Notes: generated from the sequence alone by a model not told the origin. A DNA stretch of 64,000 nt from Astragalus membranaceus (GCA_039519185.1 CM076850.1:164566974-164630973), one strand, 5' to 3'; shown: positions 22,647 to 34,827, numbered from the stretch's first letter. Numbers and translations are program-made.

Positions 22647-22825
22647 TTCGTTTTTGAATTTTGGTTACGATATACAGTGTGGTTTCACAAATCAGTGGTT
22701 CAAGGAATTCATGACATTTTATTGTACGAAAAAAACTAAAATGCTTGTTACACGAATGATTTAATTACTAGTCATCATTCATCATCAATAACAATATATC
22801 GATTTGTCAAAAATAATAACAATAA

Positions 22826-24672
22826 GTTTAAATATGTTTTTCATGCCGCAAATATACAGTGTTTTTTTAAATAAATTCTTGTAAAATATTTTTTTAAATA
22901 AATTCTTTTAAAATCAATTTTTTTTACATATGTTCTTCCGTTAATGATTCGTTACAAAAAATGTTGATGTGTTATTTTTTTGAATTTTAATTTTTTTTAA
23001 AGATGAGTTGGTGTATGAGGTGAGTCCAAATCATTTTATAGTTATTTTTTGATATTTTATTTTCATATGTATACTTTTGTCTTTCTTCCTCTTTCTTTCT
23101 TCCGACAAAAAACTCATTTCTGAACTTTAAAACCAGAAACCACAAATTCCAAATCCAGAAGCTTCAAATCCAAATAACACAACACAACACAACACACTGC
23201 TTCCCAATTTTCCATCCATCACTCTCTGTTCATTCATATCATACTTAAAAGAATTAAAGATCTGTATGCAAATTCGATGCCTCCTTTTCTTTTATTCTAG
23301 CTAGTTTCACAACATGCTTCTATTCCTCACATTTTCGTCTACCATTTTTTGCAAACAATGAAAGTGACACTACCAAGAACATCGACTTTTTCTCCACCTC
23401 TTCACACCAACGCAACACATGATATCTTTTGGTTCCCAAATAATCCACCACCACCATCACCATTTGTTGCTTATGTGGCACTACCAATGTGCATCCTAGT
23501 CATCAAGGAATCCTGCGTGGCATATTCTCTCAGCCACATCAGTTTTTCAGTTGGTTGAGCAAGTTACTGTTGTAACTGTATTAACAGTTTCTGTTAATAC
23601 GATTCTGGCACCAAATCTTGTAGCTTGCTCTATATAAGCTTGACTGATGTATTGTGATAGTTAACAGTAGGATCACAGGGGAGAGGAGAGAATCACTGGG
23701 AATTGTGGGATTTGGGAAGTGAGGGGGAAACACTTGGGAATAAACTCAATTGTGTAATACTCATTTGGAATTCCAAAATTGATCAATGATAATGGACAAA
23801 AGTAATTGCTTCGTCCCCCAGAGTAGATTTCAATCTTGAAATCGAACTGGGTAAACAAATCTCTGTGTTTGTGATTTCTTGCAAGTTTTTCCCAATTTCG
23901 GCCATTAGGGTTCTTACGTTCAAGAGATTGAATTTGAAATCAATTGAACAATTAGTGTTCAATTGAATCTTTGTTAGTGTTCGCTTATTGTTGTTTAATC
24001 CATTAAAGTAACTTTCTTTCTTCTGAAATTCGTTTGCTGGTGAATTCCATTCTTGCTGGTTTTTCGGTGCACTGTTCCATTGGTGAATTCTGCAGAATTG
24101 CAGTTTTCTGCATAACTCACTGGTTGAATTCCTAACACCATTCTTAGCCCCAAATTCTGTTTTCCCCTAACAATACCAACAACTACAGCAACATTCTCAG
24201 TATTTCAGTGATGAGAGAACAACGTTGAGATGCTTCAACGTTTTTGGAGGTGGCACTATTTGTGTTGCTAGAAACATTATTTGGGGAAGCTTAAAAATTG
24301 GGGGTTTTCATGTTGATTTGGGGATAGGTACTTTCACTTTTTCTTGGTTGTGGATGAGTTGTTGTTGAATAAGATCGAAGGTTTTGGGGATTAAAGGTCG
24401 TAGAAGATGAAAGGTTGAACAAGATGAAATACAAAAGAAAATGATTTTTTTAATAATTAAAAACATGGCCGCCAACTTAACATAAAAAAAAATTAGAAAA
24501 AAAAATACAAGTCAGAATTCTATTAGCTAAGTCAGCATTTTTTTAACGGTTGGTTAACAGAAGGGTATTTTTTAAAAAAACTTATTTTACAGGACTTCTT
24601 TAAAATAAAAAAAATTCCAGGGACGTATTTGAAAAACAGCTATATTTGCAGGGACGAAAAACATATTTAAAC
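22826..24672. mobile_element. Mutator-like non-autonomous element with long inverted ends
   Basis: The ends GTTTAAATATGTTTTTC and its complement (right end CATATTTAAAC) begin inverted arms of roughly 180 bp. The flanks TAACAATAA and CAACAATAT match at 7 of 9 positions, consistent with a decayed 9-bp MULE duplication. The interior holds non-TE-like sequence with a short open frame from 23358 (Pro/Ser/Thr-rich, IFWFPNNPPPPSP) interrupted by a solo LTR. Captured host sequence (Pack-MULE) is possible, but I did not identify a donor. Confidence 0.68.
23465..24137 (+). mobile_element. Solo LTR nested in the MULE
   Basis: The 673-bp unit begins TGTTGCTTATG and ends CCTAACA, flanked by perfect 5-bp duplications CCATT (23460-23464 and 24138-24142). 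A TATATAAG box at 23631 in a plus-strand promoter context supports an LTR, probably copia-like. No internal region remains, so it is a recombination-derived solo LTR. Confidence 0.83.
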
Positions 24673-24884
24673 CAACAATATATCAAAACAAGAGTGCTTC
24701 TGAGGTGAGGGAGCAAATCAAATCTCATCGGCGAACCATTACATGTGATAGTAAGATGTAGTACAAAAATTCATCAACGATTAAGATTTAATACTAGCTG
24801 ATTCAATCTTAACCACTCATAGCATTTTACACAATATCATATGGTCAATTTTAGTAATTCACCGGTTAGAGATTTGATTTGCTC

Positions 24885-27800
24885 CATCGCCCTAGAAGCA
24901 CCCTCAAAACAAAGCACCTACATATTTCCAAAAATTGACATGTAAATAACTATATATATGATAGATTTACAAAAATAGATATATTATTATGCTCACACAC
25001 CACAATTTTTTGGGTAAATATGTTTTTTAATATTTCTTCTCCAACTATTTAAAACTTTAAATTCTTTTTATATTTATGATTCTCACTTTTTCAATTTTTA
25101 AAAAAACTTTTCATTGCAAGACGAGTGGAAAGGTTGGGGAGATGACCCTTAAGATTGATATGAGCAAGACTTATGATAGAGTTGATTGGAACTATTTGAA
25201 GTGTATGATATTGAAGATGGGTAAAATGAATGTCTATGTGTTTAGAATCAATCAGCTACTCAGTTATGGTGAATAGTGAAAAAGTTGGACCTATCACAGA
25301 AGGGAGAGGGTTAAGACATGGTGACCCATTGTCTCCTTACATTTTTATTATTTGTGTGGAGGGACTCACTGCCTTACTTAAAAAATAAAAAGTGAGTGGA
25401 GACTTACGTGGTGTGAGGGTGTGTAGGGGGCTCTATCCCTTACATATATATCTTCTTTTTGTTGATGGTTGTTTCTTGTTTTGCAAGGCTGATGAAAAGG
25501 AAAGTAGACCCTTACAAAGTATTCTCAAAACCTATGAGGAAACATCTGGCCAGGCCATCAATATGACGAAGTCGAGGATATTCTTTAGTAAAAATACTTC
25601 CCATGATTTGAAGGATCTCATCACTGATGTTCTGGGTGTGACTGAATGTATAGGGACAGGTAAATATTTGGGCCTACCCTCTATGATTGACAGGAACAAA
25701 AAGCAGATGTTTGGTTATCTCCAGGATAGAATGTGGAAGCGGGTTCAATAATGGTCGGGTAAACATCTATCAAAAGCAGATAGAGAAGTTTTGGTGAAGT
25801 CGGTTGCGCAGTCAATCCCTACATATTGCATGAGCATTTTCATGCTCCTAACCACTCTTGGGGAGAAGCTTGAGAAAATGATCAATTCCTTTTGGTGGGG
25901 AGCAACCAAAATTCAAGAAAAGGTATTCATTGGTTGAATTGGGACAAGTTGACTACGATGAAGGAACACTGAGGCATAGGCTTTAGGACCTTTCATGATT
26001 TCAATTTAGCACCGTTAGGGAAGAACGAGTGGAAAAATCCTTACCCACGCAGATACTATAGTTGGTCGAGTCTTCAAAGCTAAATATTTTCCGGATAGTG
26101 ACTTCATGGGGGCCTGCTTGGGTCATAATCCCAGCTATGTGTGACCTAGTATCTTTTCTTCTCAGGTTGTGGTAAATTTGGGATCAAGATGGAGACTAGG
26201 GGATTGTGGTAATGTCTCGGTGTGGCGTGATATATGGCTAAAAGGAAGGAAGTACACCCTTGTCAGTTCTCCTTTGGTGGTGGAAAAAGAATCGATGAAG
26301 GTTATGGAGTTATGGAGTTTGACAAATGGGGGGGTGGAATGAGGCACTGGTTGATGAGTTGTTTACCAATCATGAAGCAAGTTTGATTAAAAATATCCCT
26401 TTATATAATGCTAGAGGCAAGGATAAGTTGGTTTCGTAGTGTAGTCGTATTGGAGTGTATTCAGTTAGATCGACATATTACGGTGTGATCGAGTACTTCA
26501 TTGATAACACCCATCTTCATGTCTAGAGGAATTGGATGCTAATATGTCGCCTTAAGATCCCTTGGAAAGTTAAAATTTTGCTTTGGATAGTTGCTCGTGG
26601 TTGTTTACCAACTCGTGGAAATCTTAGGCGAAGACATGTTCCTTGCTAAGAAGACTCATGTCCTATGTGCGATAATGATGTTGAAGATGAGCTACATAAT
26701 TTCTTTAAGTGTCCACATGCTATGATTGTATGGGGCTCTAGTGGGATCTCACATGTAGTCAAGACGCCTATAGAACAAGCTACTGCATTCAAGGATACTT
26801 TCTTTAACTTGTTGGAAATCCTATCGCATGAGCAGCAGGCTGTTTTTGCGATAATGTTTTGGGTTTTGTGGAAGAGAATGAATGAAAAGGTGTGAGAGAA
26901 TGTGATCAAGCCTATCGCTATTTCAATCAATGTCGCGTTGGAACATTTACGCGAATGGGTGCTAACAAGGAGAGGACCGAACAGTGTGGAGGGGTCCAAC
27001 GCGTCAGTGACTACGCAAGCAACTTTTAAAAAACTTTTTATTCTTTCTATATTTATGGGTCACATTTTTTCAGCTTTTAAAAAAACTTTTTATTCTCTCT
27101 ATTAATAATGGGTTCCACTTTTTTCATCTCACCTATTTCCTCCCCTATTTCTTCTCTCTCACTCTCCCTTTTTCAACTTTCTCTTTTTTCCTTTCACATT
27201 TTTCTATTATTTTACTTACTTTATTATTTATAAAATTAACCCGACACATGCTCTTTCTAAAATATTCAAATTCCCTTCAAGTTTTCATAATCCCATTGCA
27301 CATTTACGTATGTTGGGACTAAAAAGGCAATAAGAGCAATAGTGTCGAGTTTTTTTGAATAAACGGTGCTTTGGTGAAAAACCTCATTTAAAGAACACAA
27401 ATGAAAATGAAAATGAAAATGAAAATGAAAGTGAAATAAAAGAACGGTACTCTGGTGAAAAAATTCTACGCACTCTTTTGTCATGATTCCAAATCCCCCT
27501 CCCCCTCCACCCATAAGAAAACACGTGTGTATTTCGGTTATTCCAAATCAATCGGTAACAATATTCAATTCAATAACAATATATCAAAACAAATATGACT
27601 TTTGATATTTCTCTCTCCAACTTTTAAAAAAAGTCTTTTTATTCTTTTTATATTTATGGGTCACAATATTCAACTTTAGTTTTTTTTTTCATTTTCTCTA
27701 TTTATGGGTTCCATTTCTTCCTTCTCACATCTTTGCTCCTCAATTTCTTTTCTCCCACTCTTCCTCTTTCAACTTTCTCTTTTTTTTCTTTCACATTTTT

Positions 27801-28195
27801 CTATTATTTTAATTACTTTAATAATTAAAAAATTATACTCATGTGACAACAATAATAAATCAAAACAAAGAGCAAATAGATTTCCAAAAATATAGATATT
27901 ATTATATTGACACATCACAATTTTTTGGGCAAATATGTCTTTTAATATTTCTCTCTCTAAATTTAAAAAAACATTATTCTTTCTATATTTATGGGTCACG
28001 CTTTTTGAACATTTGAAAAAAAAATGTCATTCTCCCTATTTATGGGTCCCACTTTTTCCTTCTCACATCATTCTTCCCCAATTTCTTCTCTCTCACTTCA
28101 CTTTTTTAACTTTCTTTTTTTTTCCTTTCACAATTCTTTATTATTTTAAATATTTTAATATTTATAAAATTAAACCCATGTGGACATGATAAACT
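24885..28195 (+). repeat. Dispersed repeat family R1, several units
   Basis: A recurring unit reads, in order: GATATATTATTATG, TTTTTTGGGCAAATATGTCT, TTTAATATTTCTCTCTC, CTTTTTATTC, ATTTATGGGTCAC, then a CT-rich block, CTATTATTTT and ATCAAAACAAAGAGC. Units lie at 24885-25110 (continuing 27020-27620), 27590-27900 and 27880-28195. Related copies lie at 51030-52340 and, inverted, at 61085-61400. There is no protein. I could not assign a superfamily. Confidence 0.72.
25111..27019 (+). pseudogene. Dead LINE ORF2 fragment inside repeat R1
   Basis: This holds reverse-transcriptase pieces: LKIDMSKTYDRVDWNYLK (25144), DPLSPYIFIICVEG (25321) and SGQAINMTKSRIFFSKN (25550). The active-site segment reads LLFVDGCFLF where FADD is expected. 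Then come AWKxx-type motifs and a zf-RVT remnant (CPMCDNDVEDELHNFFKCPH, 26654). Several stops and frameshifts kill it. It interrupts repeat R1 and is flanked by related ~17-bp strings (AAYTTTTAAAAAACTTTT), possibly a target-site duplication, but it has no A-tail and lacks both LINE ends. Confidence 0.8.
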
Positions 28196-28312
28196 CTAAT
28201 TTAGTGTATTTTTAGGGATATTTTTGAGTCACTTTTAGAGCAATTATTATCTATTATATAAATTACTAACTTAATTGGCTTTATTTTTGCAGAAAAGGAG
28301 AAAAGACAAAAA

Positions 28313-28315
<3 letters not shown>

Positions 28316-28376
<61 letters not shown>
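28316..28376. repeat. (TA)n microsatellite
   Basis: About 30 uninterrupted TA units. Confidence 0.98.
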
Positions 28377-28378
<2 letters not shown>

Positions 28379-28445
28379 GTGTACTTGAAAGGAAATGGGC
28401 TGCAAGTTTTAAAAAGAAATAGGCCCAATTTTTAATGGCAGCCCA

Positions 28446-29319
28446 ATGAAGCCTGGATACCGAATACGATACGGGATACGACACGATACGGATACGGAGA
28501 TACGGGAAAATTTTGAAAATCAAGATACGACACGGCTGGGATACTTTAATAAAACATTAAATTAAAATTTAAATATATAAAAACATAACAAAAAATAAAA
28601 TAGAATAGAAACACAAATAGAAAAAAACAAAGATGCAAAACTGAAATATTGCATTTTATAGATATGAAAAAAAAATTCCCAAATAGATAAAAAAAATCAC
28701 ACAGAAAATATATGGATGAAAGGAAAAGGACAACCGACACACCTATGTATGAGTGACTAGTCATAAAAAGTAATGGTGGACAAGTAACTGAGACCACCCG
28801 AAATCGTATAATACGAATAGTCAGTGGCAGAAATAGATGACTTTTTATAGACTAAGATATTCATATTAGCACGTAATTGGTCAATAAAACATAAGCATAT
28901 CATTGGTCAATATATATTCATCACATTGTAGAAATAAATAATTGTGATCTTATCAAGTAGAGATAATTATGTATATTTATCCATCTCATATCACAATGTA
29001 TTATTTCTTCTATTATTGTATTACGAAAAAACATATAATTTTGTCTTTTAGTTATTGAGGTATTAAAGTGTATCATATATGAGTGACAATCATGTGCTTA
29101 GTTGGTAAGAGGTATCGAAAAAGTATCTGAGAAGTATCATTAGTTGGTAAGAAGTATCAAAGATGTATCTGAAAAGTATCGAGTCAAATATTTTTTAAAA
29201 AGAATTAAAAAATTATTAAATACTCTTTGGGTACGTATCGGGAAGTATCGGGTGCGTATCGGTATCGGATACGTATCCGACACGGATACGTCTCTATTTT
29301 TGAAGTATCCGGGCTTCAT
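28446..29319. mobile_element. GATACG-rich inverted-repeat element, 874 bp
   Basis: The ends ATGAAGCCTGGATAC and GTATCCGGGCTTCAT are inverted, and AGCCCA repeats at both flanks (28440-28445 and 29320-29325). Each arm continues with clustered GATACG/CGTATC hexamers (28465-28540 and 29228-29300). The centre is AT-rich and non-coding. Confidence 0.65.
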
Positions 29320-29436
29320 AGCCCATGACATAATGAATAGGCTTTCAGCCAAGGTTTTTTTTTTTGTACCCCTACCATATGTCTCTATACTCTTACAAAA
29401 TTTGATATTTTCAGAATGTCCCTCAGTATTATAACT

Positions 29437-29972
29437 GACGGATTTATCAAAATAAAAGATAAATCCGTTTTAAAAAAAATCAAAATGGATTTATCTATTT
29501 AGTAGAGAAATCCGTAATTAAAAATTACACTACGGATTTATCTACTAAATAGATAAATCCGTTTGACTTTTTTTAGGTTCAAACGGATTTACCATTTAAG
29601 AATTTAAATCCGTTTGATGATATAGTGATGATTCACTTTATATTTAAATCCGTTGACTTTATATTTGTTCAAACGGAATTACCTTTGATTTTGCTCACCT
29701 CAAACGGAGTTATCGTTGAATTGGTAATTCCGTTTTTTTCTTAATTCAAACGGATTTATATGTTGAATTGGTAATTCCGTAGGGGCAAAAATATTCAAAC
29801 GGATTTATCTATTTAGTAGATAAATCCGTATTAGAAAATGAACTAAGGATTTATCTACTAAATAGATAAATCTGTAGTGTATTTTTTTAACTACAGATTT
29901 ATCTCCTAATTAGATAAACCCATTTTTGGTTTTTTTCCAAAACGAATTTACCTTTTAATTTGGTAAATCCGT
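29437..29972. repeat. Array of ten ~30-bp palindromes (ACGGATTTATC core)
   Basis: Palindromes lie near 29437, 29485, 29532, 29582, 29703, 29748, 29798, 29846, 29892 and 29942. Each has arms ACGGATTTATC and GATAAATCCGT (or close variants) around 8-10 central bases. The units at 29532-29562 and 29799-29829 are exact reverse complements of one another. Sequences outside the array (29378-29426 and 29985-30035) also look inverted to each other, hinting that the array is the inside of one element. Confidence 0.85.
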
Positions 29973-30049
29973 TAAAGACCAATTCACGAGAGTATTTTCG
30001 GAATAACGAAAATTGTGGGGATATAAGGTCATATTATATGACTTTCTAG

Positions 30050-30303
30050 CAAAAAAAAATTGTCCCGTAATACATGACTTTTTAGAATCCTAATGAAACA
30101 TTAATATTTCTTTCCTACTACACCCTTCATTATTTAATAATGTCTCTTTCATAACAATACTAATTTATCTTCCCAATGTCATCATTAATAAGGTTAATTT
30201 AGTAAACTAACTCACAATTTCTCTTTCCCATACAAAATTATCTACTTTTCTTAATATGTGTGAAATGACCCAAAACGACATATAATATCAGACGGAGGGA
30301 GTA
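30050..30303. mobile_element. Stowaway-like MITE remnant
   Basis: The right end CAGACGGAGGGAG followed by TA is the standard Stowaway terminus. The left end is degenerate and I could not place it exactly. Confidence 0.45.
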
Positions 30304-30400
30304 AATAGGAAGCAAGCCGTGATTGACAGAGGGAGGGCCGCATTGCATATAACTAAGGACGGCAATAGTACGTAGAAAGAGAGAGATTGAGGAAATTAGG

Positions 30401-31215
30401 TGTTAGTTTTTGACACCCGTGAGAGAGATTTGAAAACTTAGATCAAGAATTTCTCTATTTATCGGGTTATTTTTATCTCTGTAATTAATGAATCTTACTG
30501 GGTTATTCTTATTTTTACTTTATTGTTATTGGTGACTTTGGATACCTAAATCCTCTTCAAGGGTTTTAGGTGAATCTTGCATTCTTTGAGACTTTTTTAT
30601 GTTCTAATTTCTGGTTTGAATTCCTATTTTATTTCAATTAATATTGTTCTACTGATTTAATCACAAACTTAAGATTGATCACCATTTTCATGTTCATAAT
30701 CAATTAGTTGATCAGCGATCGTACTGCAATTAGTTGGTAGACCTATAGGATAATTGGGGCTATAATTAATGCATGACCAAACTTTAATTTAGTCTTCCAA
30801 TCATTCAACCTTTCTGTTCTTTATGTTTTTCTTGAATTTAAATTCTTGCATGACCAAACAAGGGTTAATTTAGGAAAAAGAATATTAATCGTGAATGACC
30901 AAACGGATTAATAGTTTTAGTAAAATGATTGGTAATTAAATAAAAAATAAATGAATTCAGGTAGAATTAGACCAAGGGTAATCGAAGCTTGCAAGTGAAA
31001 CTGTGACCCTAGACCTCTCTCCATTTGATTAAACCTTGCATTTTAATTATTTACTTTTATTTTGTTCCTATAACCATCAAATTATTTGTTCGTCTAAACA
31101 ATATATAATCTTGACTAGTTTGGTACTTGTTAATTAATCCCTGTGGATACGATAATCTTTTATACTACTTCTGCGAAAGAGTACACTTGCTCTAAGTGTG
31201 TTTTTAAACGCAACA
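30401..31215 (+). repeat. 5' LTR of the Athila-like element
   Basis: 815 bp, TG...CA ends, placed directly before the AGTTTTT spacer and primer binding site typical of Athila-type elements. The left boundary rests only on the TGTTAG string and is less certain than the right. Confidence 0.5.
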
Positions 31216-31222
31216 AGTTTTT

Positions 31223-31239
31223 AGCGCCGTTGCCGGGAA
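31223..31239 (+). other. Primer binding site (tRNA-Asp type)
   Basis: AGCGCCGTTGCCGGGAA, near-complement of the plant tRNA-Asp 3' end, as used by Athila/Tat gypsy elements. Confidence 0.8.
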
Positions 31240-31405
31240 TTAATTTAAAAATATTAAAGGGCTAATACTTAGCGCAAGTTTTTATTGTTTTAGACATTTT
31301 TTTTATTTTGTTTTAATTTTGTTTTTATCCTATTAAAAAAACTTGCTAATACTTTCCCAAGAAACCACTGCAGTTCACCCTGTTTTGCAGAGAAAAGTTT
31401 TAATC

Positions 31406-31810
31406 ATGGTTAAAACTCTTGGAGATTATATTAGGGAGACACAAGCACAAAAGAATTTTGAGAAGTCATCTTGGTATATGCATCAATGTCAGATCACAAT
31501 TTCTCCTCCTCCTTATGACTCTTATTCGGTCTATTGGGATGACTATGAGCCACCTCATTATTCCTCCAACTGGGATGATTATAAGCCACTACATGTGCAA
31601 AGACAAGAGTCGGAGATACCAAACACCAATGATGTATTGAAGCAGATAAATGAAAAGTTTGACCGCATGGAGGATCAACTATCAAGTATCACTGCTTTGT
31701 TATCTCAAGAGGCCGAAGAAACTCCTTATTCACAAACTGAGCAATACAAAGATAATATTCTTAAGAGTTATGAAGAGTTCTGCATAGAAGATAATCTAGA
31801 GGAAGAATGA
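31406..31810 (+). pseudogene. Gag-related remnant of the Athila-like element
   Basis: A 134-residue frame from the ATG at 31406, with duplicated YWDDYEPPHY / NWDDYKPLHV segments and a short coiled-coil-like stretch (LKQINEKFDRMEDQLSSITA). I recognise no complete gag domain. Its position after the primer binding site is the reason for the call. After a stop at 31808 a related frame runs on to about 31998. Confidence 0.5.
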
Positions 31811-32829
31811 GAAAGATTCCACTGATGAGAGCGGTTGTGAGGAGAATGAGAAAGATTCATTGGTTCATGAGTTGGAGAAAGAGGAGAAAGCCCCATTTTT
31901 TGGGCAAATTGTTTTAACCATTAGTGATGTGATTGATGTTCATAAGGGAAAGATAACTTTAAGGAGTGGTAAAGAAGATGATGTTATTATTAAGCTTTAA
32001 ATTCAAATGAAATTTTCTCTTCTTTAACTTCTTCTTATTTTGATGATGTGGTTGAAACTAACATTTTTAGTGATTTAAAGATGCAAGACTTTTTGGAAAA
32101 AATTCTTATTTTGCAGGATCCTAGTATAGTGGTGGGTGGAGATCCAATAAAAATTTTCACCATCCTTTGAAATTCATCCACCACGTGGAAAAAGAAAGAA
32201 CAATGTGAACCAGATGGTTAGGAAGCTAAGAAGGTGCACAACGTTAGATGTTAAATTTGCTCTCGAAGAGCCCCCTGATTAAGCACCACGTATCGTCAGA
32301 CTGCAAGCTCTCTCAGGGAAGTCACTTTTACTCTCTCTATTTATTTTTGTTCCTGTTTGATTATTTTGCATTGAGGACCGTTCTTCATGATAGTGTGGGG
32401 GAGGATATTATATCTTCTCACTTGATCTCTATTAATGCACATACCCACTACATGTGTTGATAGCATTTTTCTGGCTTGTTTTGAATGAATTATGCTTAAA
32501 AATATAGAGATTATGCCTTTAAGGGATCCCATAATTAATTTATTTGACAGACTTGTGTTTGATTCTAACTGTGGGGTTGTTCTTAGGAAGCTGATAATTA
32601 GCATTTGTGCTTGTTGAGTATTTTTTGTGAACTAGCTTCTAAATGTGAGATTTGAGCCTTTATAAGGGGATTGATACTAAATCATAAATTTTGAACCTTC
32701 AGTTGAGATTTGTGGATCACATGTGATACAAGATCTGACTTTTATGCAGTTGAGTGACGGAAACACGCCCAAGGTGGGATATCTTGGGGTATGCTGCGGT
32801 TTATGCTTACGACAAATATAGTTTTGAAT

Positions 32830-34310
32830 CTCAATTCTCCAAGTAAGTTTGAACCTGTTAATATTAGAGCTGCAAAATCTTTTGCCCAGGTTTTAAAATA
32901 AAATGAATCTGACCTTGTGTCCTGCCTTTTTTGACACCCATATAGATTATTTACCAAAGACGCGCCTCAAAGGAGATGTGTTAGCAATTAAAATATCTAA
33001 AGGCTATCGTGTTAGTGTTGCTGATTGTAAGAAAGTTCTATATGGGAGGATTATTTTATCTAAGGAGGATAAACCTTACCAAATTAAGGATTTGCGTTCT
33101 CGTATTTTAAATCTTTGGGATCTGAGTGGTCCATGGTTTCTCTTGGAAAGGGCTACTTTGAATTTAATTTCTCTGCTGCTGAAGATATGAAACGTATATG
33201 GGCTCAGGGGTCCAATAATCTAAGTCCTGTTGTGTTGTGAATCTCGGCTCAGACACCTGATTTTGATCTTATTATCAACAAAATAGTCTACTGCTCAGTG
33301 TTGGGTTAGGCTACATGGTATTTCTCGCGATTATTGGAGGCCTAAAATTTTGTTTGAAACTAGTGGCAACTTAGGTGTTCCTATACCTATGGATGTCTCC
33401 ACTTCATAGATAACATTTGGTCACTTTTCCCGAGTCCTGATAGATATTGATTTAACAGTTAATCTACATTATTAGTGGAAAGGGAGGGATATACTTTTTT
33501 AATTGATGTGGAATATGAAAGAATTCTGCTATTCTGCAAAACTTGTAAATGTATTGGGCACTCACTCCAAAATTGCGAACATAGTAAGCCTGATTCCAAC
33601 AAGGCTGGAGAGATTGTAGAAAAGGAAAATAAATAAATAAAGGGGAGATGCGAAAACGAATTATGCCCCTTCTCAACCCGCTGTTCAGTATGTTCCTAAG
33701 AGGGATAAAGGAACGGAAAATGTTGAACATGCGACTAGTGCCCAACAAGCTTTACCTATGATGGTGCAACAAAATTTCAACTTGAATAGGCAGCAAGGTA
33801 AATCTTCATCTAAGGAGATTAGAGAAGCAATCATGTAATCTGATGGAGAATCAAATATTTGTCCAAGTTATTCAGGACTCTTTCGCTCCAGTTGAGGGTA
33901 AGTAAGTGTCGCTTGCGGTTACGCAAATACATGAGGCGTCTATGAAATCCATTAAGAAGTTGGCCAATGTTTCTACACATGGTACACATGAAGGAGCACA
34001 CAACAATGTTATTCATATTTCTCATGCCTCTAACACTATTAATGACTGTAATATTGAAGCTCCCACTGTTCTCTCTAACGTCAACATAGTCAATGATATG
34101 CATATTGCTAGTCATTTTTGGAGTAATTCTATTGACTCATCCTCCACTCAGCCTCCCACTACCAGGCTAGATTCGCTAAGTGCCCCCTGAGTCTGATGCT
34201 ACTTCTATTCCAGTTGTAGCATCCAACATGAGAATATTAGGAAAGCTTTTGGGTGGTATGTTAGGTGATGATGCTGATCCTATATATACTGATATCCAGC
34301 TAAACGCCTC
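32830..34310 (+). pseudogene. LINE ORF1 relic (DUF4283 plus CCHC knuckle)
   Basis: Fragments in shifting frames include KSFAQVL (~32875), a DUF4283-like block (YGRIILSKEDKPYQIKDLRS, ~33040) and a zinc knuckle with CX2CX4HX4C spacing (CKTCKCIGHSLQNC, 33536-33577). At least five stops or shifts interrupt it. Plant L1 ORF1 proteins bind element RNA; this copy cannot. Confidence 0.72.
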
Positions 34311-34312
34311 AG

Positions 34313-34827
34313 TGTAAGAAGGAAGTAGAAAAAGCTTACATGCAATGGATGATGGTGGAGCTTTGAGCTTCCTCTTCTTCCTCACCTCTCGCCCTCTCTC
34401 TTCTCTCACTACTCTAGTTTCTGAGTTTTGATGAAATGAGGGTGCTGGTTGTGTTTTCAGCTGGGCAAGGCTTTAAGTGGATGGGAAATGACCAAAATGC
34501 CCTCCACTTAGCTCCTCACCTTAGTTTACTTCTAATTAACTTCTAATTAAATTGTGATTGTGGTCTTATGGAGTTAAGGAATATGTTTGTGCCGTGTAAT
34601 TTGTGTTAGGGATTCGAAAGATATGGAAATGACCAAAATGCCCTTGGTCCCCTAATCCTCACATAATTCTATTTCTACCTCAAAACAATCACATAATTCA
34701 TACTATTAGCAACTAAATGTTGCTTTCACGCTTTTAACATGTCCATGACTTGAATTATTATTTTATCGAATAACAATTCGCTAGTTAATTTCATAAAACG
34801 AAATTAACCGAAATTAGGGATGTTACA
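34313..34827 (-). repeat. Probable LTR remnant (TGTAACATCC type)
   Basis: The minus strand begins TGTAACATCCCTAATTTCGG at 34827 and ends CTTCTTACA at 34313, giving a TGTAA/TTACA terminal pair. The flanks (CTCAG and GGCAA) do not match, so either an end is wrong or the surroundings were rearranged. Confidence 0.45.

Larger units (their letters stand above)
30401..32405 (+). mobile_element. Athila-like Ty3/gypsy element, internally deleted
   Basis: An LTR candidate (30401-31215, TGTTAG...GCAACA) is followed by a spacer and the primer binding site AGCGCCGTTGCCGGGAA (31223-31239), which differs by two bases from the tRNA-Asp complement. A small frame follows, then a short protease-region relic (GKITLRSGKEDD, ~31954) and a polypurine-like AGTGTGGGGGAGG (~32392-32405). 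No reverse transcriptase or integrase is present. A 3' LTR was not found; LINE sequence starts soon after. Confidence 0.68.

Noticed and set aside
28201..28523. Minus-strand frames across the (TA)n microsatellite
   Set aside because: Alternating Tyr-Ile product is a repeat artefact.
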